A stretch of DNA of 64,000 nucleotides from Draconibacterium mangrovi (GCF_010586825.1 NZ_JAAAGB010000003.1:186001-250000); one strand, 5' to 3'. Positions 18,891-28,092 are shown, counted from the stretch's first letter. The notes: a model not told the origin generated them from the sequence alone. A program made the numbers and translations.

Positions 18891-21548
18891 TTAACTTATC
18901 AATTGCCCAACTTTATTCACCACCTTGTAATCCAAATCTTCAAACTCATTGAAGTGTGCTTTCCCACATTTAATTTTTAACTGTTCATCAACTTTCAATT
19001 TTGATAAATCGACTTCTGGCGTTCCTGTATCTTTAGTTTCAGCAACAAAATACACTTTCATATCATCTTCAAACACGACTGCCCAATCAGGATTATAATT
19101 TCCAATTGGCGTAGGTATTTTAAACCAATTAGGTAATTTGAAATAAAACTTTATTTGGTCGCTTGTTTCACAATCCTTAGCAAACTTGTTTTCAACACCA
19201 GAATCCAATGGGATTAATTCATCATAAATGGTTTTAGAATTATCTGATACTTTAAACGTGTAATCATTTAAATAAATTTCAAGTTCTTGCGCCTCAAATA
19301 AAGCCATTTCGTAATCTATTCCACCAATGTTATGGTATTTTATCCCATCTATCATTAAGTGATATAAAGTACGTCTAATTGCCTGTGAAGCTAAGTCAAG
19401 GAATAGTTGTGGATTAATCAATATGTCACCTATTCTTCCAGATTTTTCTAATATCTCTAATATTGTCGAACGTGTTAGCTCTGTTCTACTTTGGATATAA
19501 CCTAATACATCTGGTATTTTCCATGCGTAACCATCATATGATTCAACTTTATCACCTGCATAATTCGTCCCCACACCTTCGTCTGTCATCGTTACTGAAA
19601 CTTTTGTAGAGCGTATGGATGGTGCTTTTATTTCTGGTAATTCTTTAACTGCATTACCAGCAGAAATAACTAAATCCTTCGTGTCGTAATCAACCCTGTA
19701 AGTGGTTTTCTTCTTTATTTTTTCCCATATCTCAAGAAATCTTGGGTCTGCCTCAAATCCTTTACGATATTTTATTTCGGTACGTTCACGTTTATTTTTG
19801 ATACGTCCTTTAAACTCAACACCACAATCTTCTTCAATTTCTTTTTGTAATGTTTTGGCAAAATCATCATACGATTCATTCGCAACCACTGTTAACCGAT
19901 TTATGTTTTGGTCGTAAATACGTTTACCATCTTGATTAACAGCTAAACGCAAACCTCGTCCAATTTCCTGACGTTTCTTCATGTCAGATTTGGTTTCGTT
20001 TAAAGTGCATATTTGAAATACATTAGGGTTATCCCATCCTTCTCGTAAAGCAGAATGTGAGAATATGAACCTCAAAGGATTGGTTATATCAAGTAGTTTT
20101 TCCTTGTCTTTCATTATTAAGCTGTATGTATCATCATCAGCTTTTGTTTCCCCCGATGTATCTTTCACTTTTCCTTTTTTGTCTTGGGAGAAGTAACCAT
20201 TATGGATTTTATCTACTGGAAATTTATTTAATTCTTTAAATGCTGGTTTGCTTACGTACTCTTGATATATTTCTTCAAACCATTCAGCAAATTTTCCCTG
20301 TATTGCATTCCCTGTCGTATCATACTGCCTGTAGTTAGCTACCTTATCAATAAAGAACAATGATAACACCTTGATTCCTTTGCCACTCAAACGCTTTTCC
20401 TTTTTCAGGTGTTCTTCAATGGTTTTTCTTATTTGAAACTTCATCACCTCATCAGTTAAACCACCTTGAATCTCCCCTTTGTAAAGCATATTACCATTGG
20501 ATAATGCAATACAATTATTAGCTGCATCTATTTCTTCAACGATGTAGCCATCAGCATAAATTTCACGTTCTTTAGATTTCTTATAAAGGTCATCACCTAC
20601 TTTTACTGTAATAGCCTTCTTTTTAACACCATTGTCTTCGTTAACGTTAATCGATACTTTAGCTGTAACTTTGGTTTTAGTTGCTGTAACAGATTCTAAT
20701 GCCACGAATGCATCATTAAACGAATTTTCTTCCAATATTGAATCTACTTCAATCTGCTTTACCAAACCTAAATCATATGCTTTTACAGGATTAAGACTAT
20801 ACACTAAATTGTAATGATTTCGGTGGGTTGCCGAATACCGTAAGGTGCATAATGGTTTTAGGTTATCAATTGCAGCCGAACGCTTTTCTGTCTCCATGTT
20901 TTGGGGTTCATCCACAATAACAATTGGATTTGTTGACTGTATAAATTCAATCGGATTTTGACCATTCAATTTATCATTTGGCTTATTAATTATGTTTTCA
21001 TCTTTAGCAAATGAATCAATATTAATCACCAGTACCTCGATGTTATTCCCCGAAGCAAATCCCCTTAGCGATGATGGATTAGCACTATTGTAAACCTGAA
21101 AATTGATTGGAATATTATCGTACAGATTTTGAAAGTGTTCATGTGTAATTTGAAGGTTTTTTAGAACGCCTTCACGTATTGCCACAGATGGTACAACAAT
21201 CACATATTTCTTAAATCCGTATTGCTTAAACAACTCGTAAATGGTACGCAAATACACATAGGTTTTACCTGTACCAGTTTCCATCTCTACAGAAAAATGC
21301 ATTCCATCTAATTTTTTGGACTGTGGAATTTCATTTTCAGACTGCACCGATTGAAGATTTTTAAGAACTTGGTCTTGTGAAAGTACCATCTTATTGCCAA
21401 CACCATTAATAAGATTAAGTACTCCAACATCCTTAGTAAAATCAAATTCAGCTATTGAATCTTCTAATGGTTGACCTTCAAACAATGAAGTTACCGATTT
21501 TATAGCTTCTGCTTGGTATTGAAGATTTGAATCAAACGTTAATTTCAT
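18891..21548 (-). CDS. Type III restriction enzyme, Res subunit
   Basis: An 885-residue DEAD-like translocase and nuclease. Walker A is GTGKT near residue 94 in VEMETGTGKTY, the DExx box is IVIVDEPQNMET, and motif VI includes KKRQEIGRGLRLAVN. The C-terminus has a PD-ExK nuclease core (PDWAVVFED ... VAETKDTG). With Mod it cleaves DNA carrying unmodified sites in opposed orientation. I start at the ATG at 21546-21548, two bases after the preceding stop; the earlier ATG at 21566 would overlap that gene. The gene is full length. Confidence 0.93.
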   Translation of the reverse strand: MKLTFDSNLQYQAEAIKSVTSLFEGQPLEDSIAEFDFTKDVGVLNLINGVGNKMVLSQDQVLKNLQSVQSENEIPQSKKLDGMHFSVEMETGTGKTYVYLRTIYELFKQYGFKKYVIVVPSVAIREGVLKNLQITHEHFQNLYDNIPINFQVYNSANPSSLRGFASGNNIEVLVINIDSFAKDENIINKPNDKLNGQNPIEFIQSTNPIVIVDEPQNMETEKRSAAIDNLKPLCTLRYSATHRNHYNLVYSLNPVKAYDLGLVKQIEVDSILEENSFNDAFVALESVTATKTKVTAKVSINVNEDNGVKKKAITVKVGDDLYKKSKEREIYADGYIVEEIDAANNCIALSNGNMLYKGEIQGGLTDEVMKFQIRKTIEEHLKKEKRLSGKGIKVLSLFFIDKVANYRQYDTTGNAIQGKFAEWFEEIYQEYVSKPAFKELNKFPVDKIHNGYFSQDKKGKVKDTSGETKADDDTYSLIMKDKEKLLDITNPLRFIFSHSALREGWDNPNVFQICTLNETKSDMKKRQEIGRGLRLAVNQDGKRIYDQNINRLTVVANESYDDFAKTLQKEIEEDCGVEFKGRIKNKRERTEIKYRKGFEADPRFLEIWEKIKKKTTYRVDYDTKDLVISAGNAVKELPEIKAPSIRSTKVSVTMTDEGVGTNYAGDKVESYDGYAWKIPDVLGYIQSRTELTRSTILEILEKSGRIGDILINPQLFLDLASQAIRRTLYHLMIDGIKYHNIGGIDYEMALFEAQELEIYLNDYTFKVSDNSKTIYDELIPLDSGVENKFAKDCETSDQIKFYFKLPNWFKIPTPIGNYNPDWAVVFEDDMKVYFVAETKDTGTPEVDLSKLKVDEQLKIKCGKAHFNEFEDLDYKVVNKVGQLIS

Positions 21549-21550
21549 AA

Positions 21551-21862
21551 TTACCTTAATTTCCAAAGTTCCTTAGATTCATTACCTTCCTTTGTGTTTA
21601 GCTGGATATTCGAAGAATTACTACAAACAAACCGAACCCTATCTTCAGTTAAATCATTATGGCTCGCAATCGCCCTTGTTGAACGCCATTCTTTTGCCTG
21701 ATTTGGCGTTGTATTATTTTTAAGCCACTTTTTCACTTTAATGGTATGACATTTATTCATGATACCTTTTTTTATCAAATCTGCAAGCCATATTATCAGA
21801 CCAGCAATTGCACCACCAACACCACCAATTATTATACCTTCAACAATAGTTTCTTTTGACAT
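21551..21862 (-). CDS. Small membrane protein inside the type III operon
   Basis: A 103-residue protein between mod and res, with two-base gaps on both sides. Residues 8-28 form a glycine-rich membrane segment (GIIIGGVGGAIAGLIIWLADL). The remainder resembles a small winged-helix domain: a helix with WLKNN, RSTRAIASHNDLTEDRVRFV like a turn-helix, then a short beta wing ending LWKLR. Such a mod-X-res order is unusual. It may be an operon regulator or a tether to the membrane. No family can be named. Confidence 0.65.
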   Translation of the reverse strand: MSKETIVEGIIIGGVGGAIAGLIIWLADLIKKGIMNKCHTIKVKKWLKNNTTPNQAKEWRSTRAIASHNDLTEDRVRFVCSNSSNIQLNTKEGNESKELWKLR

Positions 21863-21864
21863 AA

Positions 21865-23838
21865 CTAAATTGTTTTAAATTCAATATCTGCATCCTTCAT
21901 TTGCAATACTGTATTTGTTTTTAATTGGTCGTTTCCTTTAAACAAACGGTCTAATGCAATTACCTTTTGTGGCTTAATCTTCAAAATACTACTTACAATT
22001 TCTTGAGTAGCTTTTTCAAGCATTAACACTAATTCAGTATCATTTACACAGTAGAAATCATCACTATTATCAATTCGACAATTAATGTCTTTTCCACTCT
22101 TTAATAATAACTCATAGACCATGTTTTCAGTAGTAGCTTTTTCTGAAACAGGGTCAACAAACAACTTCATTTGTTCGGCCAACGCATCAGCATCATTTCC
22201 TTTAATTTGCTGCCATTGCTTAAAGTTACTTTCAGCTAATTTCAATACTTTAAAACCTAAATCCTGTTTTACTTCAAATTCTTTTTCATTAAAATTCAAT
22301 TCTGAATTTTTCTTTTTCTTCTCCTTGCTTAGACCGTCTTGGATTTTATATGATGCCCTTCGAATTCTTTCCTTTGCAACGTCTGCAATTGTTGCATAAC
22401 CGCTTTTATATGCTTCACTTTTTATATCACATTTCTCTGGTAATTGAATGCATATAAACTTCCGATTTTTACCGTCCTCACTATTTAATTGATAAACAGC
22501 ATGTGCTGTTGAGGCAGAACCCGAGAAGAAATCTAATACAATATCATTTTCATTTAAAAGAAATGGGAAAAATTGATTCAAAAACTGAATTGGTTTAGTA
22601 TTGTTAAATAATCTTTTTTTGTCAGGAAACAGAGATTTCATATCATAAGAACCTAACCTTCCGTCCAATTCTATAACACCAGATAGCTTTTCCTGATAAT
22701 CCTTTGCATAAACTTTTAATTCAATAATTTTATTTTCATCCTTTCCAAAAATCACCTTCTTTTGCTCCAACAATTCCAGCATAGTTTCTTCAGGAAATCG
22801 ATACCCCATTAATGGTTGTTTTGTAGGTTTTTTAGTTACAGGATGAACAACATCATACCTATATCCTTCCTTCCCTGGGTTATGAACACTCTGACTTCCC
22901 GTATAGATACCACCAAAATCGATATACTTATATCTATCCAAGGGAACAAGAAATTTCTTATTTTGCTTATACCATTTGGCATACTCATATTGTAATTGTT
23001 CTAAATCTTTAAATTGATTGATAAGATTTTGACCTACCTCTACAAGCAAATCTTTGATAACAGAAACATTACTTTTCCATACACTTTCTATCGAATTTTT
23101 GTCCTTTGCAAAAACATGAACATATTCGTGTTCGACTGCAATATTGGTGGGATTATTATCTGTTGCATTTTTCCAAACTATCGTTCCAATCCAATTTTCT
23201 TCTCCAAATACTTCATTTAACAACAAGCGTAAATTATGAACTTCATTATCATCAATCGAAACAAATATGACCCCATCAGTTTTAAGCAGATTTTTAGCCA
23301 TAAACAAACGAGGATACATCATATTCAACCAATTGCTATGATACTGCCCGTTTTCCTTGCTATTCTTCTTAAACATGCCATCTTTGGTCATATAGCCTTC
23401 TTCATCCTTATCACCAACACGTTTTTCATAATCAGCTTTTGTTTCAGAAAACTTGTCAGGATAAATAAACGAATCGCTTCCTGTATTATATGGTGGGTCG
23501 ATGTATATCATTTTCACCTTCCCGAAATAAGATTTTTGTAAAACTTTAAGTACTTCCAAATTTTCACCTTCTATGAACAGATTTTGCGTTTCACTGAAGT
23601 TTATGGATTCATCTTTAGCAGGTATTAGTGTTTTTGCCGAAGGTGCTTGCAAAACTTTAAATGCTTCGCTTTTACCTGCCCAATTCAGTACATAACGTTC
23701 GTTTGAGAAGTTAATATCATCACCCAATGTTGCTTTTAGTTTTTCAATGTCAATTTTCCCTTCACTAAATGCTTCTGGCAATATTTCTTTTAGTTGTTGT
23801 AACTTTATCTCCTGTGGAGTAAGGCTTTTACCGTCCAT
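21865..23838 (-). CDS. Type III DNA methyltransferase, Mod subunit
   Basis: A 657-residue beta-class adenine methyltransferase. The catalytic motif DPPYNTG is near residue 115 and the AdoMet motif I (DFFSGSAST) comes after it, as expected for the beta class. The variable target-recognition region lies between them. Mod methylates one strand of an asymmetric site and guides Res. I start at the ATG at 23836-23838 (MDGKSLTPQE), which fits the family N-terminus. An ATG at 23892 is open but would place a 29-bp palindrome inside the gene. Confidence 0.93.
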   Translation of the reverse strand: MDGKSLTPQEIKLQQLKEILPEAFSEGKIDIEKLKATLGDDINFSNERYVLNWAGKSEAFKVLQAPSAKTLIPAKDESINFSETQNLFIEGENLEVLKVLQKSYFGKVKMIYIDPPYNTGSDSFIYPDKFSETKADYEKRVGDKDEEGYMTKDGMFKKNSKENGQYHSNWLNMMYPRLFMAKNLLKTDGVIFVSIDDNEVHNLRLLLNEVFGEENWIGTIVWKNATDNNPTNIAVEHEYVHVFAKDKNSIESVWKSNVSVIKDLLVEVGQNLINQFKDLEQLQYEYAKWYKQNKKFLVPLDRYKYIDFGGIYTGSQSVHNPGKEGYRYDVVHPVTKKPTKQPLMGYRFPEETMLELLEQKKVIFGKDENKIIELKVYAKDYQEKLSGVIELDGRLGSYDMKSLFPDKKRLFNNTKPIQFLNQFFPFLLNENDIVLDFFSGSASTAHAVYQLNSEDGKNRKFICIQLPEKCDIKSEAYKSGYATIADVAKERIRRASYKIQDGLSKEKKKKNSELNFNEKEFEVKQDLGFKVLKLAESNFKQWQQIKGNDADALAEQMKLFVDPVSEKATTENMVYELLLKSGKDINCRIDNSDDFYCVNDTELVLMLEKATQEIVSSILKIKPQKVIALDRLFKGNDQLKTNTVLQMKDADIEFKTI

Positions 23839-23864
23839 GTTTTTGGTTGTTTTTAAAGGTATTT

Positions 23865-23893
23865 CATGATCGTGCGTTTCACGCACAATCATG
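23865..23893. promoter_or_regulatory. 29-bp palindrome upstream of mod
   Basis: Two 13-base arms, CATGATCGTGCGT and ACGCACAATCATG, with one mismatch and a TTC centre. It lies 27-55 bases upstream of the preferred mod start and includes the alternative ATG. The symmetry suggests an operator for a dimeric repressor; the modest loop could also form an mRNA hairpin that limits Mod. Confidence 0.65.
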
Positions 23894-23951
23894 AATGCAA
23901 TGTCGCAATTAAAAATTGATTTTTAAAATGGATTAATAGATAGGTTATCCC

Positions 23952-24521
23952 TTATAATGTTAAATAAGCATTTTCAATGGTCTTCTGCCGAATACCAATA
24001 TAACGTCTGGTTATTGCAATACTTGAATGCCCGAATATATCAGATAGCAACACCAAAGCATTTTCACTTTCGTTATTGTTTTCATAAATTCTTCTTCCAA
24101 AGGCTTTGCGTAAAGAGTGCGATGAAACCTGCAACTCTTTTGTATTAAATATTTGCTTTAACACTTCATTGATAGATTGTGTACGATATACAGTACCCTT
24201 TTGACTAACAAAGATGAAATCTTGCTCGTTAAACTTTATTCCATTTTCAGTAAGCATCAACTTCAACTTTGCATATGCATTAATCACATTATTGTTAAGT
24301 GTAATGGTTCTTTTTTTCTTAGTCTTTTTTTCCTCAACAATCAGTGTGTTATTGCTTGTTATATCACCATGCTTAACTCTTAATGTATCAGAAATCCGCA
24401 ATCCAGTATTAATACTAAATATCAAATAAAAACCAAGAACACACTTCTTAGGGTCTTTCAACAATAAATTAGCTTTGTAATTTACCTTATCAAATTCTAT
24501 GTAATCGCTTGCTTTATTCAT
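23952..24521 (-). CDS. Tyrosine recombinase, catalytic domain only
   Basis: A 189-residue phage-type integrase domain. All catalytic residues are visible: R42 (TGLRISD), lysines 66-70 in the beta-hairpin, H135-x-x-R138 (HSLRKAFG), H165 (FGHSSIAITRRY) and nucleophile Y174. The usual N-terminal core-binding domain is missing: the protein begins close to the catalytic fold. It may resolve dimers, invert a segment, or serve the inverted repeats immediately upstream. It lies in tandem with mod, 113 bases ahead of it. Confidence 0.85.
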   Translation of the reverse strand: MNKASDYIEFDKVNYKANLLLKDPKKCVLGFYLIFSINTGLRISDTLRVKHGDITSNNTLIVEEKKTKKKRTITLNNNVINAYAKLKLMLTENGIKFNEQDFIFVSQKGTVYRTQSINEVLKQIFNTKELQVSSHSLRKAFGRRIYENNNESENALVLLSDIFGHSSIAITRRYIGIRQKTIENAYLTL

Positions 24522-24541
24522 ACAGTAAATTTAGTAATATA

Positions 24542-24737
24542 TCTTCATTAATACAAGGATGGCTCATTAATGAAGAATAAATTTAATATATTATCACATG
24601 TCGCCACATAACCATCTAAATATGTGATAGTTGTGAAATAATCTTCAATAATGTTATTATTGAAGATTTATAAAATACGGTTTCACAGAATATAAATTCA
24701 ATTAAAAATGCACGTGTATCAGGTACATTTTTGTCAT
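24542..24737. repeat. Cluster of inverted repeats upstream of the tyrosine recombinase
   Basis: IR1: TCTTCATTAAT (24542-24552) and ATTAATGAAGA (24566-24576). IR2: AATCTTCAATAAT (24640-24652) and ATTATTGAAGATT (24656-24668), perfect 13-base arms with a 3-base centre. IR1 and IR2 share TCTTCAWTAAT. IR3: TATCACAT (24592-24599) and ATGTGATA (24622-24629). A fourth, weaker pair AAAAATG / CATTTTT is near 24711-24737. The 344-bp gap 24522-24865 has no gene. Recombinase sites or a replication origin are possible. Confidence 0.7.
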
Positions 24738-24865
24738 TTGAGAGCAAAAGATGTATAAATCACCGATACCTGAAGGATTTTCAGCACATTTAATGCTCCA
24801 AACACAATCTTAATTAAGAGTTATAGTACGTTTAAAAGCATATTAATGTGTATATAAATCGAATT

Positions 24866-26158
24866 TTAATTCCCCGTTTTTTTTACCTCGATTCTAAGTG
24901 CATCCAACTTTATTAATTGCTTGTTTGTTTTTCTGTAACTTGATGTGATTTGTTTTTTGATTTCATTTTGGCTTTTTACATGTGTAGCGTAATTCTGTGA
25001 AAGATTTAATCTTTCCAATTCGCCAACAAAATCATCAAACTGTATCGTCCCATTCACAATTTCATTTTTCTGAATAAACTCTTTTGCCCAGTATTTTTGT
25101 TTCTCTTTATAGTATTGAATCAAAGTTGGATGCAGGAATAGATGGTCGTTTATGGTCTCATTCCATTTTTTATAATTACTAATTATCTCTGGATTAAACT
25201 TTTCATCAAATTCCTCTGGCATATATAAATCAATATAAAGTGCCTGAGCCATATTGAAATATAAATTCTTTAAAGTAATCCTTTCGTTTCTGGTGGCTTG
25301 AACTACTAATGGTTTGGTTTTCGTTAATAGTTCTGTACTAAATTCATCAAATCGAATTGGTGTTACATTCCTTTTCCATTTTTTATCATGATTTGAGATT
25401 GTTTTTTCGAATTCAAAATAATTCTTACAATGGGTTGCAAGGATTGATGCAAGGTAGTTACTATCACACAATCTATTATAAATAATATTTTTAGCGTGTG
25501 TCTGCTTTAAAGTAAGTTCAAACCGTTCAACAGTTTCGCCTGTATAATTCAACCCATTATCTTGCCAACACTGATTTATATAACTTTTATCTGTCTTACA
25601 CTGCTGTAACTCATTGGTTTTGTTGTAAATTTTAATGTATTTATTAGACCTGATATTTCCCCATTTAATCATTCCGTCAATATCGGTACTAATACTCTTT
25701 CTTTGGACTTTACCCTTGTGTCTAACAGAGTACTTTTTGCGTCTTCGTGTTTGGATTAAATAATTATTAGTAAAATCTATCAACGTATGGGAAATGCAAT
25801 CCACAGCTATATCTAACAGGCTTATATATTGGTATTTAATATTGAATATTTTACACAGCTTATCAATGTAATTTGTAAAGTTAGATTGGTATAATATCTG
25901 GTTATTAAATTTGAAATATATTGGATGATTGTTTTTGTATGAATGGCGTGGAATGAACCGTATTTCGCCAATACTAATTCCGCTCATATAAACATCAGCT
26001 ATAAATTTATAATACCTATTGCCTTTACGGTAAATAATGAAACAGTCATTAGATATTTGTTGCTTTCTATTCAGGGTATAATTACCATCACTTGAAATAA
26101 CACCAGTGAATGTTATCTCCAAGCAATCAACAAATATTAGTTTTGTTACATTATTCAT
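24866..26158 (-). CDS. Probable replication initiation protein (Rep_trans-like)
   Basis: About 430 residues. Features fit rolling-circle initiators of the Rep_trans/phage Rep type: DCLEITFTGV near the start, SLLDIAVDCIS, IKIYNKTNEL, and VERFELTLKQT in the middle, then an alpha-helical tail. A catalytic tyrosine candidate is in YNK, but I cannot fix it by eye. The protein would nick the origin for replication or mobilisation of the excised circle. I start at the second ATG (26158, MNNVTKLIFVDC); the ATG at 26191 overlaps a palindrome. Other DNA-binding roles are not excluded. Confidence 0.6.
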   Translation of the reverse strand: MNNVTKLIFVDCLEITFTGVISSDGNYTLNRKQQISNDCFIIYRKGNRYYKFIADVYMSGISIGEIRFIPRHSYKNNHPIYFKFNNQILYQSNFTNYIDKLCKIFNIKYQYISLLDIAVDCISHTLIDFTNNYLIQTRRRKKYSVRHKGKVQRKSISTDIDGMIKWGNIRSNKYIKIYNKTNELQQCKTDKSYINQCWQDNGLNYTGETVERFELTLKQTHAKNIIYNRLCDSNYLASILATHCKNYFEFEKTISNHDKKWKRNVTPIRFDEFSTELLTKTKPLVVQATRNERITLKNLYFNMAQALYIDLYMPEEFDEKFNPEIISNYKKWNETINDHLFLHPTLIQYYKEKQKYWAKEFIQKNEIVNGTIQFDDFVGELERLNLSQNYATHVKSQNEIKKQITSSYRKTNKQLIKLDALRIEVKKTGN

Positions 26159-26182
26159 ATTTTTAAATTTATCGATTATAAA

Positions 26183-26204
26183 ACTACTCATTGGTTTGAG
26201 TAGT
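26183..26204. promoter_or_regulatory. Palindrome at the 5' end of the Rep-like gene
   Basis: ACTACTC (26183-26189) and GAGTAGT (26198-26204) are inverted arms separated by 8 bases. It covers the upstream alternative ATG of the Rep-like gene. The arrangement resembles that at mod and suggests operator control. Confidence 0.45.
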
Positions 26205-26376
26205 CACACCATCAAAACCACATTGAACCCCTTGTTATTCTTAGCATTCAGAAGATTTCGTTAAACCACTTGATTCATGGTTTACACATAGGATGCAACA
26301 AACTTTAAACTCAACACCTTTCGAACGTATCAGATACATTTTTTAATTAAAAAAAGTGTTCCCTTTTTAAACCAAC

Positions 26377-26401
26377 AATGACAGGTGTATAACCTGCCAT
26401 T
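26377..26401. other. Hairpin between rep and the element's yjbQ
   Basis: AATG-A-CAGGT pairs with ACCTG-C-CATT over a GTATA loop. It lies in the 378-base divergent gap between the Rep-like gene and the yjbQ copy, which has no other gene. It could be a double-strand origin hairpin or part of the regulatory region. Confidence 0.45.
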
Positions 26402-26536
26402 GACATATACTTTTATGTGAATTTTTATTTATTTCATTTTATTACTTTTCAATTTTGTGATGGTGTTTATACGCTTTCTCTTTTAAATTGTTACAAAATA
26501 TTTGGTACATTCAACAGAACAATAATTCAACTATAT

Positions 26537-26947
26537 ATGATAACACAATCAGAAATAAGATTAAATAGCTATTCTCGTGGTTTTCATTTAATAACTCACG
26601 TAATCGAACAAAAACTACCAGACTTACCCAAAAATGGATTAGTTCATTTGCTATTAAAACATACATCGGCTGGATTAACTTTAAATGAAAATGCCGACCC
26701 TTCAGTACGGTATGATTTTGAAAACTTCATCAATAAACTCATACCAGAGAACCATCCAGTGTACACTCATGTACTTGAAGGTGCTGATGATTTTCCTGCG
26801 CACGTAAAGAGTTCTCTATTTGGTGTAGAACTAACTATTCCTATCACTAATCACCGTTTGAATTTGGGTACTTGGCAGGGGATATACTTATGTGAATTTC
26901 GCAATCATGGGGGTAGTAGGAAGATTGTTCTAACTGTTCTTAGTTAG
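26537..26947 (+). CDS. yjbQ: Complete YjbQ-family protein carried by the element
   Basis: A 136-residue YjbQ/UPF0047 protein, the same length as the rebuilt host protein. It keeps the family signatures KHTSAGLTLNENADPSVR (41-58), HVLEGADD (78-85), AHVKSS (88-93) and [10 protein letters not shown]. The E. coli protein has weak thiamine-phosphate synthase activity; the physiological role is unsettled. The frame is open 40 codons upstream, but those residues are unlike the family, so I use the ATG at 26537. In place of the host's GATGATATG (codons 84-86) it has GATGATTTT, which destroys the 7-bp core. It probably replaces the gene that the element breaks. Confidence 0.9.
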   Translation: MITQSEIRLNSYSRGFHLITHVIEQKLPDLPKNGLVHLLLKHTSAGLTLNENADPSVRYDFENFINKLIPENHPVYTHVLEGADDFPAHVKSSLFGVELTIPITNHRLNLGTWQGIYLCEFRNHGGSRKIVLTVLS

Positions 26948-27078
26948 TGCCAATTTGATGGCTTCCAAATTTTTAAATGTTTTTCTAAAAGGTGCACCTT
27001 GAACAACTTTTTGAAACAAAATCCAATGTGAACCATTACTGTTGGTCTATTTTGATAATTTTATAAAAAACATATTGT

Positions 27079-27366
27079 ATGGAATTTGAATATGGATTTG
27101 AACACTTAAAAAAAGATTTTGAGAGAAGATTTAAAAATAAATTTCTTTCGTGCGAATTTAGTATTGGAGACGATGCTCTATATGGCGAAATAAAAGAATT
27201 GATTTGGTCGAACCGAGAGAAGGACTCAAACGTCTTTGTGTTAGATATTAAAATAAACCGTGATGAATTTGATACAGCAAAAGTAATGGGAATTAAACAT
27301 TTTATACTGTATTATCTTGAAGAATGCGAAAGAAACTTTCAGGAAATCTTTATTTCGATGAAATAG
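27079..27366 (+). CDS. Hypothetical small protein of the element
   Basis: A 95-residue acidic, helical protein, rich in Phe and Glu (FEHLKKDFERRFKNKF), without a signal peptide. No family recognised. It stands alone, 131 bases after yjbQ and 206 bases before the next gene. It could be cargo or a remnant. Confidence 0.45.
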   Translation: MEFEYGFEHLKKDFERRFKNKFLSCEFSIGDDALYGEIKELIWSNREKDSNVFVLDIKINRDEFDTAKVMGIKHFILYYLEECERNFQEIFISMK

Positions 27367-27572
27367 GAAATCCGAAAATAACTTTACTCAGGTATTTTGG
27401 AATGAAAAACATATTTGCTAAAACTTGCATTATCAATCAAGCTGTGAAACTTTTTGAGCCTATGAAGTCGTTGAAATTCCATTAACTTATCCATTTTAGA
27501 TTGCAAAATCCTCTTAGTAAATCCAATATTAATTATATTAGCATGCAGAGATATAAATTGTCCTGAAAAAGT

Positions 27573-28034
27573 ATGAAAATTCTGAATGACGGTATCTATT
27601 TTAAGCAGAATGACCTCAAGGAGGTAGGGTATTATACAACCGATGATGATGGAGATTTAATACATCACGAGTACAAAAAACCTACATTATGGCAACGCAA
27701 AATGTATTATGTTAGACATGGTTGTGAGATGAACTTGAATACAAAGTCAACATCGTATTTCTATTTTAGACCTGAGCAAAATAAAGTCCATTCTCAATTA
27801 GTAACAGGCGATGCGGTTTCCACGGCTAAATCGCTGAAAAAAAATGGAGTTGTAGGACAGTCTTCCATTTACAGTACACATGAGAATACTGTTAATTTTG
27901 AAAAGAATGGAATATTATATTATTTAACATTCTCTGAGGATGGACTGTCTGTCAAAGTTGAGGCAAGTAGCAAAGCAGATAACAAACATTTTAAAACAGA
28001 AACGTATAGTTATCTCGACTGGTATAATATTTAA
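27573..28034 (+). CDS. Hypothetical protein of the element
   Basis: A 153-residue protein with a beta-rich pattern (YYTTDDDGDLIHHEYKKPTLW and SYFYFRPEQNKVHSQ). No signal peptide and no recognised domain. It lies at the right end of the element, a typical spot for cargo such as toxins, antitoxins or immunity proteins, but nothing in the sequence shows such a role. Confidence 0.5.
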   Translation: MKILNDGIYFKQNDLKEVGYYTTDDDGDLIHHEYKKPTLWQRKMYYVRHGCEMNLNTKSTSYFYFRPEQNKVHSQLVTGDAVSTAKSLKKNGVVGQSSIYSTHENTVNFEKNGILYYLTFSEDGLSVKVEASSKADNKHFKTETYSYLDWYNI

Positions 28035-28092
28035 ATTAAAATCTCTCCCAAACAATGTTCTTTCTTAATTTATATAGTCTTCCATACAATAA

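Noticed and set aside
23839-23892. An 18-residue N-terminal extension of Mod
   Set aside because: It would be encoded by a near-perfect palindrome, and MDGKSL is the usual family start.
26417-26536. A 40-residue N-terminal extension of the element's YjbQ
   Set aside because: The extra residues are hydrophobic and unlike the family, and the 136-residue form equals the host protein length.
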